A stretch of DNA of 64,000 nt from Forficula auricularia (Eukaryota > Arthropoda > Insecta > Dermaptera > Forficulidae). A program made the translations under genes and the position numbers. The stretch lies in assembly GCA_024734495.1 (NCBI GenBank), contig JALMQS010000068.1:3752802-3816801 (forward strand). Reading direction: 5' to 3'. Positions 45,211 through 55,942 of this stretch are shown piece after piece (position 1 is the first letter of the stretch; each line of letters starts with the position of its first letter). The notes under the pieces are model-generated. The model made no database searches. It was not told the origin of the DNA and saw only the letters and a list, made by a program, of their open reading frames with translations.

Positions 45211-46270
45211 CAGAGGCGTTGCCAGAGGAGGGGGGGGGGGTTGTAAGTCGGAAACCCCCCAAGGGCAGAGCTCATGGGATGAGTAACGGCAACGACAAAT
45301 CGTTTCTTATGGCAAACTAACCGTAATTAAATATATTTCAAATGTTTAATCAAGAATTATGTTTATTTTTAATTTCTTGAAGTACCTTTTTACTCCAATT
45401 AAATTGTTCTCTTAAAGGGCCCCTCGCAAGAAAGTTTTGAGGTAGTTTTGATTTCTTGTTCCTATATGTTTTTTGGCGTGCTGAATCCGAATCTGAGGTT
45501 TGCTAACAAAATTTAGTGACAGAACATGGTAAAAAATTCAAAAACAGGTAAAAAAAAAAATTTCGTTTTTGGCGGTTTTTTGCTTATACTTGGACCACTT
45601 TTTTGATAAAACTCTTGGATTTATAGATATCTAGCATTTTCCATGACAGGATATGATCCGAATCCTCAAAATTGTCATAGAAAATACTCAATATCTATAA
45701 ATCTAAAATTTTTATCAAAAACATGATCAATGTAAACGTTCAAGTCAATAAAATTTTCTAGAGAATGAGACAGAAATCAAGTTTCTAAGATGAGTGGTTT
45801 TCATTTTATGAAGGAAAAACTACGATTTTTTGAAACAATGGATCGTTTCCTGTCATGGAAAATGCTGGATGTCAAATAGCGCTTGAGCATTTGTTGGAGA
45901 AAAAATCTAAATGATGAGATTTGTAGGAAATCTTATGAACTTTCATTTTGAATAGGAAGTTTACTTACGAAAAGTTGATAGTTTTCGAGTTATAAGCAAA
46001 AAACGCAACAAAATGGGAATTTTTATACCCTTTTTTTCATTTTTGAAAATGTTCCGTCACGAAATTTTGTTACTAAACCTCAGATTCGGATTCAGTACAC
46101 CAAAAAACATAAAGGATCGAAGAAATTACAACTGCCCCAAAACTTTCCAGGTAAAAACACAATTTAACTGGACAAATAGTCCATTTTTGTTTTAATAAAA
46201 AAAAATTCCCACTAAATATTTTCCTTTGTGGATTGATTCCTCCCTTGAAAATTTTCTGGCTACGCTACTG
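45211..46270. mobile_element. hAT-like element with internal long palindrome
   Basis: Left end CAGAGGCGTTGCCAGAGG and right end, complemented, CAGTAGCGTAGCCAGAAA. Flanks ACGCCCAG (45203-45210) and ACTCCCAG (46271-46278) agree at 7 of 8 positions. Inside, arms at about 45429-45560 and 46040-46149 pair (TGTTTTTTGG.GT.CTGAATC, AATCTGAGGTTT), and a second pair surrounds ATTTTCCATGACAGGA. A G run lies at 45228-45240. There is no transposase. Confidence 0.7.
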
Positions 46271-46278
46271 ACTCCCAG

Positions 46279-47689
46279 AGATAGTAATTGAATTACTATG
46301 AAACCAAAATATTGATTTCAATGAGCGACAACAAAAAATGGATATATTATAATACTATAATATAATATATTAAAAACATATAACGTATAACATATTAAAA
46401 ATTTTATAAAAGAAAACTATTATTTCTTTTAAGTTTATTTCATAATAACTCAGTAAAATTAGCATTTCTTTTGCATTTCAGTTTACCGTCTTGAACAGAT
46501 ATATAAAGTTCGGACCCCTCTTCTAAATTCGCCGTTTGTTGATGACACGTGTTTATTCCATATTGTCCAGGCATGGTCTACTATTCATAACTTAGTTTTC
46601 AAACCCTTGACAACCCCTGCCCCATGTTCCTAAGCATTTAACCGTCTTTCAAATAGAAAGTAACAAGAGCTGGAAAATAGTGTGACATTTATATCCAACG
46701 GATGAATTTTATTCAAGTTTAATTAAAAGTTAAGTAGACATGTAATGGGCCTATGTAGTTCCAACACTTCCCTGATGAAGAGGGGGGTTAGGAGGCGGAT
46801 GGTTAAAAATCATGATATTTAAATTAAATCCAACACCAGCAACGTCATTTGAGTGAAATGATGCAGTCTTGATGGGAGATAGAATTGAGATCGTGAAAAG
46901 GGCTTGTCTGGATGTGGGTGGGGGGTGTAGGAGGTTGAAAACGTGCGGGGGTGGAAAATTCACGTTCCACAAGAAATTTAATTTATAAAAGCATGATTTA
47001 AGAGAAGCAACATCGAATACGACGCTGAAAAGTAAATTCTCCGCTCACATATCTTCCTCTTCAAATATCTCCAGCTTTTCATTTTGACTTTTAATTTCGT
47101 CAATATAGAGACATAGAAAGAGATAAAAAATATATATTATACTACAGCCTTATTAAATTATTTTCTATATAACTATAGTATAGATAAAATTAATTTTATA
47201 ATATGATAAAAAAACGAGATGCTGAATTTAAATTAACATTTTTATTCGAGCATCAAAACATCGTTTATCGTGTATATTATGAATAAATTGTATGCTACAA
47301 CAGGAATAAAAAATATCTCTGTATGAAATATTAATAAATATTACTAGAAATTAGTGTTTTTGTAAATTAAATAATATTTTATTATATGATAAATTGGACT
47401 TTAAAACAAACTATAGATATTTCAATTTTCTCTATTTTTTTATTTTATTCATTTATTTATTTTTTGAATGTGATATTAGAAATAAAAAATAAAAAATACA
47501 CAAATGTGTACCCATGACTTCTCCCGTTTTGGGATGGGTGGAATTTCTTGTCAGTAATAAATAAATAATATTTTTTTTTTATTATTATGGGTGTGATGTA
47601 CCTATTCGTGCAAAGATTTCTTTAAATAGAATCAATTTTTTTGTTTTAAATTTAATTCACTTTAAAATACGATGTGGGGTATCCTGGAT
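46279..47689. other. Gene-free AT-rich region
   Basis: The minus-strand ORF at 46751-46972 is Pro-rich from a G-rich strand and unrecognised. Nothing else stands out. Confidence 0.45.
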
Positions 47690-48024
47690 GTAGCCATTTT
47701 TATATGATTTTTGTACCGGTCGGTGTTCAGAAATAGTTTAACTTAAAATTATGAAAAAATTCCTCAAATTACTAATTCCTTCCTTATCAACGTTAAATAA
47801 AAATAAATCGGACATCTTGCGTATTTTGGAAGATATAAGGTACATAGCCGTTATCTCTTCCCGGTTTATTTTCCATATCTGTCAATTTTAGATGATTTTT
47901 TTTCCTGTCGGTGTTCATAAGTAGCTTAATATAAAATTATAAAAAAATTCGACAAATTACTAATTCCCTCCTTATCAACGTTAAATAAAAATCAATCGGA
48001 TATCTTCCGTATTTTGGAAGATAT

Positions 48025-48653
48025 TCGCTTCGTGCGCAACAGAGGCAGCGCCATAGGCGGCACTTTTAAGAACTTCGGTACAATCTAGCTCTTTATTTAC
48101 CATTCATCTGTGTATATTAACGTGTATTTTACTGAATCAAAAAGTGTTTAATTATTTTACTTAAACTTATAAAGTGGATCAATTGATGATGAATTCAAGC
48201 AAAAAAGAAGTTTTCAAGTGCTCTGTGACTAACTGTAAAAACACTTCACAAAATTTCAACTATGAATTTTATTGTTTTCCTTCGGCTAACCCTAACATAC
48301 TCACTTAGTTTAATTCCATTCACAAATTTTTGTTTATTAAAATCGATTGAATGGGTAATTTTTTCAAAGCCTGTTTTAATAATTTTATCCATTATGCCAT
48401 TTCATGAAGGTTAACATCAATATTTAAAGATTTTTTTTTAATTGAAAAATTGCATTTTTCAAGCTATTATTTTAATTATTTAAAAACAAATTTATTTATT
48501 ACGGAAATCTATGATTATTTTAGTTTTTAAATATTGTATTTTTTTATGAAATTAATTATTTTTCGTAAATGTCTAATGCTTTTATACATTATTATTGTAC
48601 CTGAAGTTGTTTTTTGGCCACGGATGGCGGAAGCGCGGTTGCGCACGGAGCGA
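48025..48653 (+). mobile_element. Non-autonomous transposon carrying a THAP-domain start
   Basis: TIRs TCGCTTCGTGCGCAAC and (complemented) TCGCTCCGTGCGCAAC differ at one base. Comparison with the uninterrupted tandem unit upstream (GGAAGATATAAGGTA) shows insertion with at most a 2-bp AT duplication. The interior has the THAP start near the left, then AT-rich sequence. THAP domains are the DNA-binding part of P-type and Kolobok-type transposases. Neither usual TSD (8 bp, TTAA) fits, so the superfamily is open. Confidence 0.75.
48186..48308 (+). pseudogene. Truncated THAP zinc-finger domain, 40 residues
   Basis: The frame starts with tandem ATGs and reads ...FKCSVTNCKNTS...NYEFYCFPSANP before a TAG. 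Cys12 and Cys17 (C-x4-C), the following basic/polar turn and the FYxFP motif at residues 28-32 are the first half of a C2CH THAP domain. The tryptophan helix, the second Cys-x2-His pair and the AVPTIF-like end are missing. Either the remainder was deleted when the transposon became non-autonomous, or a downstream exon was lost. In intact elements this domain binds near the TIRs. Below usual ORF size limits and easily overlooked. Confidence 0.7.
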
Positions 48654-48710
48654 ATAAGGTACATAGCCGTTATCTCTTCCGGGTTTATTTTCCAAATCTG
48701 AAGTCATGTT

Positions 48711-49711
48711 TTGATACATATATCTGGTCAAGTGATGGACGTTAAGGGAATAATTTTTCCCTCCGAGGGTAGAAGCAAAAGGGAATTTTATGACATATTG
48801 TATAGCTTTAGACTCTTATTTTCAAGCTAAGCCTAATTCACCCCTCATTGATTCACTTAATATCTCTTAAAGAGTATAATAAAAGGGATTAGAAAACAAG
48901 CTTAAAAATGTTATTTTTTTTTTAGATTTAGTGGGAAAAAGACATTAATTTTTTTTTAATATTTAAATATGCTTAGGAAAAATAAATGAGAGATAATTAT
49001 TGCCCATATATATAAATGTGAGTTGGCTGAGTTGGTTGGCTCTCCGTTAAATGAGTAGACATTACCTTAATGACAAGGATCATCAGATTGTAGAGAACGA
49101 CATTTACTCCAATGTATCTGGTACAATTTAATTATGAAAATTCTAACTTTTATATTTACACAAAGTTTTTTTTTGCTTGCCTTAATTTATTACACGTTCT
49201 TGGTTTAATCTTGTATTAATACATTAATGCATAATCATTTATTTTATTAAACAACGCGAAATTATCTTAATCGCCTTTTATTAGATTCTTCATCCCCAGG
49301 AAGGATTTGCCATAGTACAGGAAGATTAAAAAGAAGAAAATATATTTTTATTTTTGTTTTATGATTATTTCATTATACTCGTAGATTATTAACATCATAG
49401 TTTTTATATAAAAAAGTTTATTTAAATGATAGTAGGAGAGGCTGAGAAGACACTGATTTTTAAAATTAAATTCTGCTATATTCAGCAAAACAAACCTTTC
49501 ATTCCCGAAATATTCATTTCATTGCCTAAAGAAAAAATGTAAAATTTGAAGCAATCGCCAATTTATATTTATTTTTAATTTTTTTTAAAAAATTTTTTAA
49601 GTATCTTGAATAAAATTCTAAATTTTGAGCAACAAGTCGAGTTAGTTAATATAGGTTTGGATTCATATGTAGGATCTGGCATTGATTTGTGGAACAGTCT
49701 GTCTATTACTA
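48711..49711. other. Gene-free AT-rich region
   Basis: A SINE-like head (TGAGTTGGCTGAGTTGGTTG) at about 49019 and TCTGCTATATTCAGCAAAAC at about 49472 are the only recognisable pieces. Confidence 0.4.
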
Positions 49712-50024
49712 CAGTGAAACCCCTAAAATCTGAACCTCGGAAATCCGAACGAGTTTTTTTTTGACAAATTTAAGTTTGGTTAGGTGTTTCCTCGAACTCG
49801 AGGCTAGGCCAAAGCTTCTTCCAAGATCTCCGCAGTTAGCTCACACTTGTATTTTGCCACGATTCTGCAACCCAGTAAATAACTTCTTTTATTGTAACTT
49901 TCTTCAGCTTCTCAAAGATAGAAAGAGAACCATTTTCTTCAAAACAAGATATCCAAACCACCGGGTTTTGGCTAATCCGAACAGGCTACAGCCTCAATTA
50001 GTTGGGATTTGAGAGGTTTCACTG
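49712..50024. mobile_element. pogo/Tigger-like MITE, 313 bp, TA TSD
   Basis: Ends CAGTGAAACCCCTAAAATCT and (complemented) CAGTGAAACCTCTCAAATCC, with inner AATCCGAAC in both arms. TA flanks at 49710-49711 and 50025-50026. The 83-codon ORF inside (49761-50012) has no transposase motif. Confidence 0.88.
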
Positions 50025-50080
50025 TACTTGAGATTAAAGTCCACTGCCCCCTATGATTAAATCAATTATAAATTTTGTCA

Positions 50081-50285
50081 GAGGGAGCCGGGTTGGCTCA
50101 GTTGGCTAACGCACTGACCTCGTTTCGACATCGATCGATTATGACGATGTTGGAATGGGAGGTCGGGGTTCGATCCTAGCTGACGAATAAAAATTTCTAC
50201 CGGCTGAAAACTCGGCTCCCCCACTAACCCTACTAACACTTTACTTATGTGCTGTCTAAATGGGCTTTGTTCCCGGTGACATTAA

Positions 50286-50314
<29 letters not shown>
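50081..50314 (+). mobile_element. SINE family S1, copy 3 (best preserved)
   Basis: AAATTTTGTCA at 50070-50080 and 50315-50325 is an 11-bp TSD. The A box (TTGGCTCAGTTGGCTAACGC) and B box (GGTTCGATCC at about 50167) are intact. The shared body (CTACCGGCTGAAAACTCGGC, TGTGCTGTCTAAATGGGCTT) ends in a 37-nt A tail. This copy defines the family. Confidence 0.92.
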
Positions 50315-50321
<7 letters not shown>

Positions 50322-50339
50322 GTCAAGTCCTAATGTTCG

Positions 50340-50735
50340 AGAGTTGTACAAAATTTTATTTAGCTCTCACAAGCAGAGATTAACTGAGGTAGAGAGAGGT
50401 AATACCATCCTTGTTAAGTTTTTGGCCAGGTTTCCTTAACAACTTATGGCAAATGCCAGGATGGCTAATGCGTCGTTTGCTCCTGGTATGGGGTTTTTGC
50501 GCGAAATTTTTAAATTACTTTTAGTCTTTTGATGGAAATATATTATCATGTAATTTGTTAATGAGCATACGTTTCTAATATTTTTTTTGTACTTGTTTAT
50601 TATTTGTTAATTTGTATTGATGTTTGTTAATTTGTTGTAGTTAAAGAGTATTGTTGTTTGGTTGACCTAGGCACCGAGGACTTGTGCCTCTAAGCCAGGC
50701 CAGAAATAAAGATTTATTTATTTATTTATTTATAT
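50340..50735 (+). mobile_element. LINE 3' end with (TTTA)n tail
   Basis: GGTTGACCTAGGCACCGAGG, CTTGTGCCTCTAAGCCAGGCC and AATAAAGATTTATTTATTTATT form a less AT-rich 3' UTR ending in a short tandem tail, as in CR1/jockey-class elements. No coding part; the 5' limit is uncertain. Confidence 0.5.
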
Positions 50736-51879
50736 TTAAGGTCCATAATATATGATTTTGCTTTTAAAGAACGAAAAACTACCCCTCCTTTCTATTTTCG
50801 GATCTTTTGGATATAAAATGCAGAAAAATATAAAATCGTTACAATAAGATATTTCTTAATTGTAATTAATGAGCTGAAATTCGGCACACCTCGTTTGAAT
50901 TGATAAGCTGCAACATCCAGCATTATTTCACGTTTAAGTTTTCTAGTTTAAATGGTACCCTAACAGAAATTACCGAATCATCAAAAAAGAAATGTACCAA
51001 AGTTTTCACTTTATTCTGCAAATTTTAATCCCAAAAAATGCAAATCTTTGAAAACTTTGCATTTCATTGAATACACACATATATAAGAATCAAATAGAAT
51101 ACTAATTATAATAATTTTACCCAAATTGAAATTGAATAACAAACACAGACACCCTCCATTCATTTTTTTCCTTCCCCTCTTCTTTCTTTCTTTCTGCAAT
51201 GGTTGAATTTTTATCTTCTGGCTTTTCAGCCCCTATTATTAGAGCAGACTGTGCTATTTCCTGGATTCCATTATCATAAAGATGGAAATAAAGGTCTTGT
51301 TTAAAAAAAAGACGAGTTAATATCGTAGACTGTTTTTTGTTCGACATTTTTTTATTATTCTATAGAGCTTAAAAGTGTGCGTGAGGAGTCAAAGGGGAGA
51401 AAATAGAATGAAGTGTTTGGCACTTTAATCGTAAGCTTCATAACTTAAATAAATAAATCATATTTCTATAAATTGTTCACACAATATTATCATAGAGGAG
51501 GTTGGTTTGAAAATCCCGGTAGGGGTTAAACTTTTCTCATTATTTATGTTCGAAATTGATGACCTTATTCTTTCGACGACGAACAAACAATCGCGTGTGA
51601 ATCGTGGTGAAAATCGGTTCTAAGTGATAATGCACGAGCTATAATTTCTTCTTCTATTATGGAAATTTCAAAAGAAAATACAAATTATAAAATATGTTTA
51701 AAAAATAATTAATTACACTAAATAATTACTATAAGTATAATTATATTTGATTTATTTTGACGGACGAAGCTTATTCGTGTTTAGAAGTGATGAAACGTAA
51801 AGAAAAAAACATTTTAAAACATTTTTTCTAAGAATTTAAGAGTCGAGAATCAAAGATCTTAGTAAATACGTTTAATTCA
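50736..51879. other. Gene-free region
   Basis: ORFs at 51011-51199 and 51117-51347 overlap on one strand in different frames and match nothing I know. Confidence 0.4.
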
Positions 51880-52340
51880 TGTAAGAAGGAAACATCCCCT
51901 TAGGGGTCGAACCCAAGTGCCAAACTAGCAATCCCGGCAGTTGGCTTAACCTTAGAGACGAAATCCTTCTGACATGTAAGTATGGGTAATGCAAGAAAAT
52001 TTTATACTCAAGTTATAAAAAAACTCGAATGTAAGATTCTACTTGTGATAAGAGGAAAGTGCAAGGTCGTATTGAATGTTATTATTTAAATAGTTTTCTA
52101 ATTTTTCAAAAACAATTAACATCCTTACTAGCTATATTTTCTCCATATTGTTACCAAGAATACAGGCAGAGAATCGAAAATCTTATTAGATATGTTTTAT
52201 TTATGTCAGAAGAGACCACCTTTCAGGAATTGAATCTAAAGTCAGAAGGATTTTGTCCATAGGGTTAAGCCAACTGCCCAGAAAGCACGTCTGGTACTTG
52301 GGCTCGACTTCCGAGAAGGATTATTTAATAAAACATAATA
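51880..52340. repeat. Two family B tRNA-like hairpins
   Basis: 51880-51990: ATGTAAGAAGGAAACATCCCC, GGTCGAACCCAAGTGCCAA, GGCAGTTGGCTTAACC, AATCCTTCTGACATGTAAG. 52200-52340: ATGTCAGAAGAGACCACC ... GGGTTAAGCCAACTGCC ... GGGCTCGACTTCCGAGAAGG. The ends of each copy are complementary. Confidence 0.55.
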
Positions 52341-52817
52341 AATTCATTGATTCTCGGTCTTTAAATTCTTGGTCATAATTTTTGGCGAAAATATAGCTAA
52401 TAGTTGCGTTAGATTTTTTAAAAAATACCGTCTTTTTTTAAAAATTCACTCGATTTAAATAATAATTTTTTCTGTTCAAATGTGTGTCCGAATTTTATTT
52501 AAATGACACATAATTTTATAACCACTAATTGAACTCAACGACAAATAATGATTAAAAAATACTTTCCCTGTGGGCCTTTGGAATCTGATTGCCTGGGCTG
52601 AGTTTTTTCCCCCAGACCGTATTTTCATCCCAAATACGTATGTCCACCAAATTTCAAGAAAATCGTAAACGAAACGAGTATAGGTAATTTAAAATTCGAA
52701 ATATCCTACCAAAATAACCAGTTGGACAGACAGATAAACCATGTTAAATAAAAACATGTTATACCTAATGTGAAATATCTCTTTAGTTACTCAGCCATAT
52801 ACTCATAATGACTAAGT
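52341..52817. other. Unassigned, transposon-like words
   Basis: CCACCAAATTTCAAGAAAATCG at about 52647 and AGTTGGACAGACAGATAAACC at about 52722 are typical of old LINE or DNA-transposon 3' regions. No boundary is visible. Confidence 0.35.
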
Positions 52818-53121
52818 AAGTGAACCACAAAAGTTAATTCATTTCAATAATTTTTGACTATTAATTCTACAGATCTAGAAATTATTTATTATTTTTTGAA
52901 AAAGGAAAAATGATATTGAGCACCCTACAGGATTCGAACCTGTGTCTTTCCTCTTTGGCCGAGAAATGTCGCAATTCCTTTGCCCTAGAGGAAAAATATA
53001 GGTTCGAATCCTGTCGGGTGCTCAATATCATTTTTCCTTTTTCAAAAAATAATAAATAATTTTTAGAACTGTCGAATTAACAGTCAGAAATTATTGAAAT
53101 GAATTATTTAACTTTTGCGGC
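52818..53121. repeat. 300-bp palindrome built on a tRNA 3' half
   Basis: Arms of about 140 bp pair almost perfectly (CCACAAAAGTTAATTCATTT left; complemented at right). At each inner end is GGTTCGAATCCTGT then GGGTGCTC: T-arm, acceptor stem and B box of a tRNA, pointing outward on opposite strands. The central 60 bp do not pair. Anticodon and D arms are missing, so it is not a functional tRNA gene. Confidence 0.8.
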
Positions 53122-53122
53122 C

Positions 53123-53320
53123 GGGGGTTAGATAGGCTAGGCGGTAGCGTGACAGCAAGCTAACCAGGGGACCCGGGTTCGAATCCGACTCGAGGCATCC
53201 AGCTAAAATCTGACCCCCGGGGGTAGAGACAAATTTAAAAAAAATATAACTAGTATCGTAATTAGGGTTATGGCTAGAAAGGCCGAAAAGCCATACTTAC
53301 TACATTAATAATAAATATAA
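53123..53320 (+). mobile_element. tRNA-derived SINE (different family)
   Basis: A box GATAGGCTAGGCGGTAGCG and B box GGTTCGAATCC are correctly spaced (about 40 nt). A short body follows (CTAAAATCTGACCCCCGGGG, GGCTAGAAAGGCCGAAAAGC) and an (ATAATAAAT)n-like tail. It starts immediately next to the palindrome. Confidence 0.7.
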
Positions 53321-53953
53321 ATAATCAATGAAAATATATTAAATTACCCAATGAGAGAGAGATAGAGACCTAAATAGGAATATAATTTATTCAGTTGTTT
53401 TATGAGGGATGTGATTGAGTGGTGGCGGAGTCAAATTATTTTCTCTCACCCTTCCCTAAACGTTTTCATTTTTATTGACGCATAATTGCCCTCAATTCAA
53501 AACGTTCCGTTGATTAAACCATAAAAAATTAGGCAAATTAAACGATATTTTCTCTCTCTTTCTTTTTTTTTTTAATATTGAACTTTACAACTTTAACAAA
53601 TTGATCACAAATTCTTCTTGAACTTTATAAAATAAAAAAAAAACAAACAAACAAAAAATCTCTTTTTATATATTTTTTATGAAATCAACTTTAATATTAT
53701 TGAAAATTTAAATATATTCTAATAAAGTGACAAAATCAAGTGTCAGCTATAAAAGTTGAAGACTTTAGCGCTGTTTTCACTTAAATGAGCAGATTTTGAT
53801 TAAATATTTTTATCAAATTATTACAAAATATTTCAGTCCCATATTCTAAAGTCGTTTTTATGTGCTACTATAATATATTTTAAAATATTATGTTTTTATA
53901 TGTTTTGTGACAGTCTTATATGTTTTCAAACAAGGCATGTAGTACTTGACGAC
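53321..53953. other. AT-rich unassigned sequence
   Basis: No gene, repeat or RNA motif recognised beyond a T-rich (TTTCTCTC) run at about 53550. Confidence 0.45.
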
Positions 53954-54471
53954 TTAAGGTAGTTCTTTCGCGACAATCCACACAAAAAGTTTTAGCCTCG
54001 TAACCACTCTATACATATGAACGGTGCTAAAATTTTAGGTTATGTTTTTTTAACGTGACTGTACTTTCCACACTACTATATCATCTTTATGAATGGATCG
54101 TTTCCAAGCCATTGATCTTATATCCCCTCTACTACAAATAATCGCCCAAATCTGTTTTTTTATCAAAACTACGCGGTAAATAATTTCAATTTTTTTTTTT
54201 AAGTTACTCCGAATATATTATTCTAACAAATATTAGTTTTTCATCAAGTTGGGTAAAGTCCTTCAATGAAAAAAATAAAATAATGAACATTTTCCCACCC
54301 TTTCCCAATCTACCATATGTAAAAAATTCCATTTTTAATTGAAATCAATTCATGTTTTGTGTGGTAAATAGTCTTCAAATTTTAACAGTGTGTTTATTAT
54401 GCTTTTAATTACTTATATTCCAAGTTTCGAAGACTTTTTGGATTTTTTCAATTGAGAAAGAACTACCTTAA
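53954..54471. mobile_element. TTAA-flanked MITE, copy 2 (518 bp)
   Basis: TTAA at 53954-53957 and 54468-54471; ends GGTAGTTCTTTCGCGACAAT and (complemented) GGTAGTTCTTTCTC. Same family as 26363-26893, colinear over the full length, so both boundaries are fixed by two independent insertions. Confidence 0.88.
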
Positions 54472-54559
54472 GTTGGCAACATTATATTATTAAATATTGT
54501 AGATTTGAAGATTCTGTTGTTTATAAAAAGAGAAGTTTATGATAAAACCATCTAGATCA

Positions 54560-54793
54560 GGTGTGGCCAACCCAAATGATCTTACGGGCCACTTTGGAAA
54601 TGAATCATAACTCCGCGAGTCGCATAATTTCGACAGTTAATTTTTTAATATATGGATGCACAAATAATGTATTTTTTTAATACATTGGTTTTCACTACTT
54701 TTCTCATTATAAAATAAATATATTTTGTAAAACTGTGATAAATCTCACGGGCCGGAAAAATGTTCAAGGCGGGCAAAGGGTTTGGCCCCCGAC
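54560..54793. mobile_element. hAT-like MITE, 234 bp
   Basis: GGTGTGGCCAACCC at the left and GGGTTTGGCCCCCGAC at the right, of the (CA)GGGGTGGCCAACC type. CTAGATCA (54552-54559) and CTAGATTA (54794-54801) agree at 7 of 8. CGGGCCAC and CGGGCCGG lie inside each end. Confidence 0.7.
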
Positions 54794-54801
54794 CTAGATT
54801 A

Positions 54802-55942
54802 TACTTGTTTCATATGATATCCTAATCAGAATGCAGAGCTTTTCGGCGCCTAATTCGGTTGTCTGTTCCAAAGGAAAGACTGAGAGTATACTATTCAAAC
54901 CATGAAAACGACTACAGAAACACTGTGTATTTTGATGAAAGTACATATCTCATCAAAAATGTCTAAAATCTAGATAGTTTCAGTCAAAACTTCTCTTTTG
55001 ATAGGTATATTTTTAAATAGATATTATATTACAGGAGACGTTAAGTACAAGTTGATTTTTTTAGAAAATGACTAATGTAGTTGAAGAAACTCAATTAATT
55101 TCAGTTTTTAGAAATCGAGGAATAACGAATTGAGAAATTTATTAGCATTATTTGTCATTGGGTTGAAGAGGGCTGCATATTTTGTGCTAATTAACCTTTC
55201 GGGAGGGCAATTTATAATACTTCATTAAATCAATGGCCCTGATGATGAGGTCTATAAAAAGGAAAAGGGCGTAGACGTATCGACTGTAGGCCAAATGAAC
55301 GCTCGATTCATCTATAATACTAGTTCCTACCTAGGAATAAGGGCCAAGAAATCATCTCTCTGGCACTACATAAAAATTCCACATTGACTAAAATATAATA
55401 TATAGGTAACTATAATATATTTTAAAGTTTTATTTAACATAATTTTTTCTAAGTATATTTTTTATTATAAATATGTACCTTATTTTATTTTATATTAAAA
55501 GTTAAACAGTAAAACTATTGTATTTATTCAGACATAAGAACTCGCATTTAATTATTTTTTTTATAGGTTTGACTATAAGGTCATACCAACAATTACATAG
55601 AGTAAATACAAATATTAAATATGTACATAAATTGAGAAATTTCACTAGAAAAAATATAAAGTACAAAAAACCCATAAAATTAGTATAAAATATAAATACA
55701 AAATTAATACAGAAACAACAATTAAATAAACAAAACAGATAATTAAAAATACAAATTTTAACTAATTATAAATTTTGACAATGATCTTAATACATTTTCA
55801 TTAGTGCTACTAATTAATGTTGTAAATGTAGGAGGATCTCTGAAATGAGAATGAATTTTTATTAGATACTTCCCCTTTCTTTATTGAATTTTTCATTCTT
55901 TAATTAAAATAAATATGTCGTAAAGATTTCTCTTCTATTTTT
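54802..55942. other. Unassigned, with a doubtful ribozyme-like motif
   Basis: CCTGATGATGAGGTC at about 55244 followed by GTAGACGTATCG resembles a badly decayed hammerhead. The rest is AT-rich with nothing identified. Confidence 0.35.

Larger units (their letters stand above)
47690..48710. repeat. Tandem repeat, two units, second one interrupted
   Basis: Unit 1 (about 47690-47875) and unit 2 (about 47876-48024 plus 48654-48710) share GGTCGGTGTTCA, TCCTTATCAACGTTAAATAA, GTATTTTGGAAGATAT and AAGGTACATAGCCGTTATCT. Unit 2 is split by the element at 48025-48653. Confidence 0.85.

Noticed and set aside
46773..46800. CTGATGAAGAGGGGGG
   Set aside because: No complementary C run and no GAAA; not a ribozyme core.
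52925..53026. Candidate tRNA genes with GGTTCGAATCC
   Set aside because: D arm and anticodon arm are absent; only T arm and acceptor end are present, in a palindrome.
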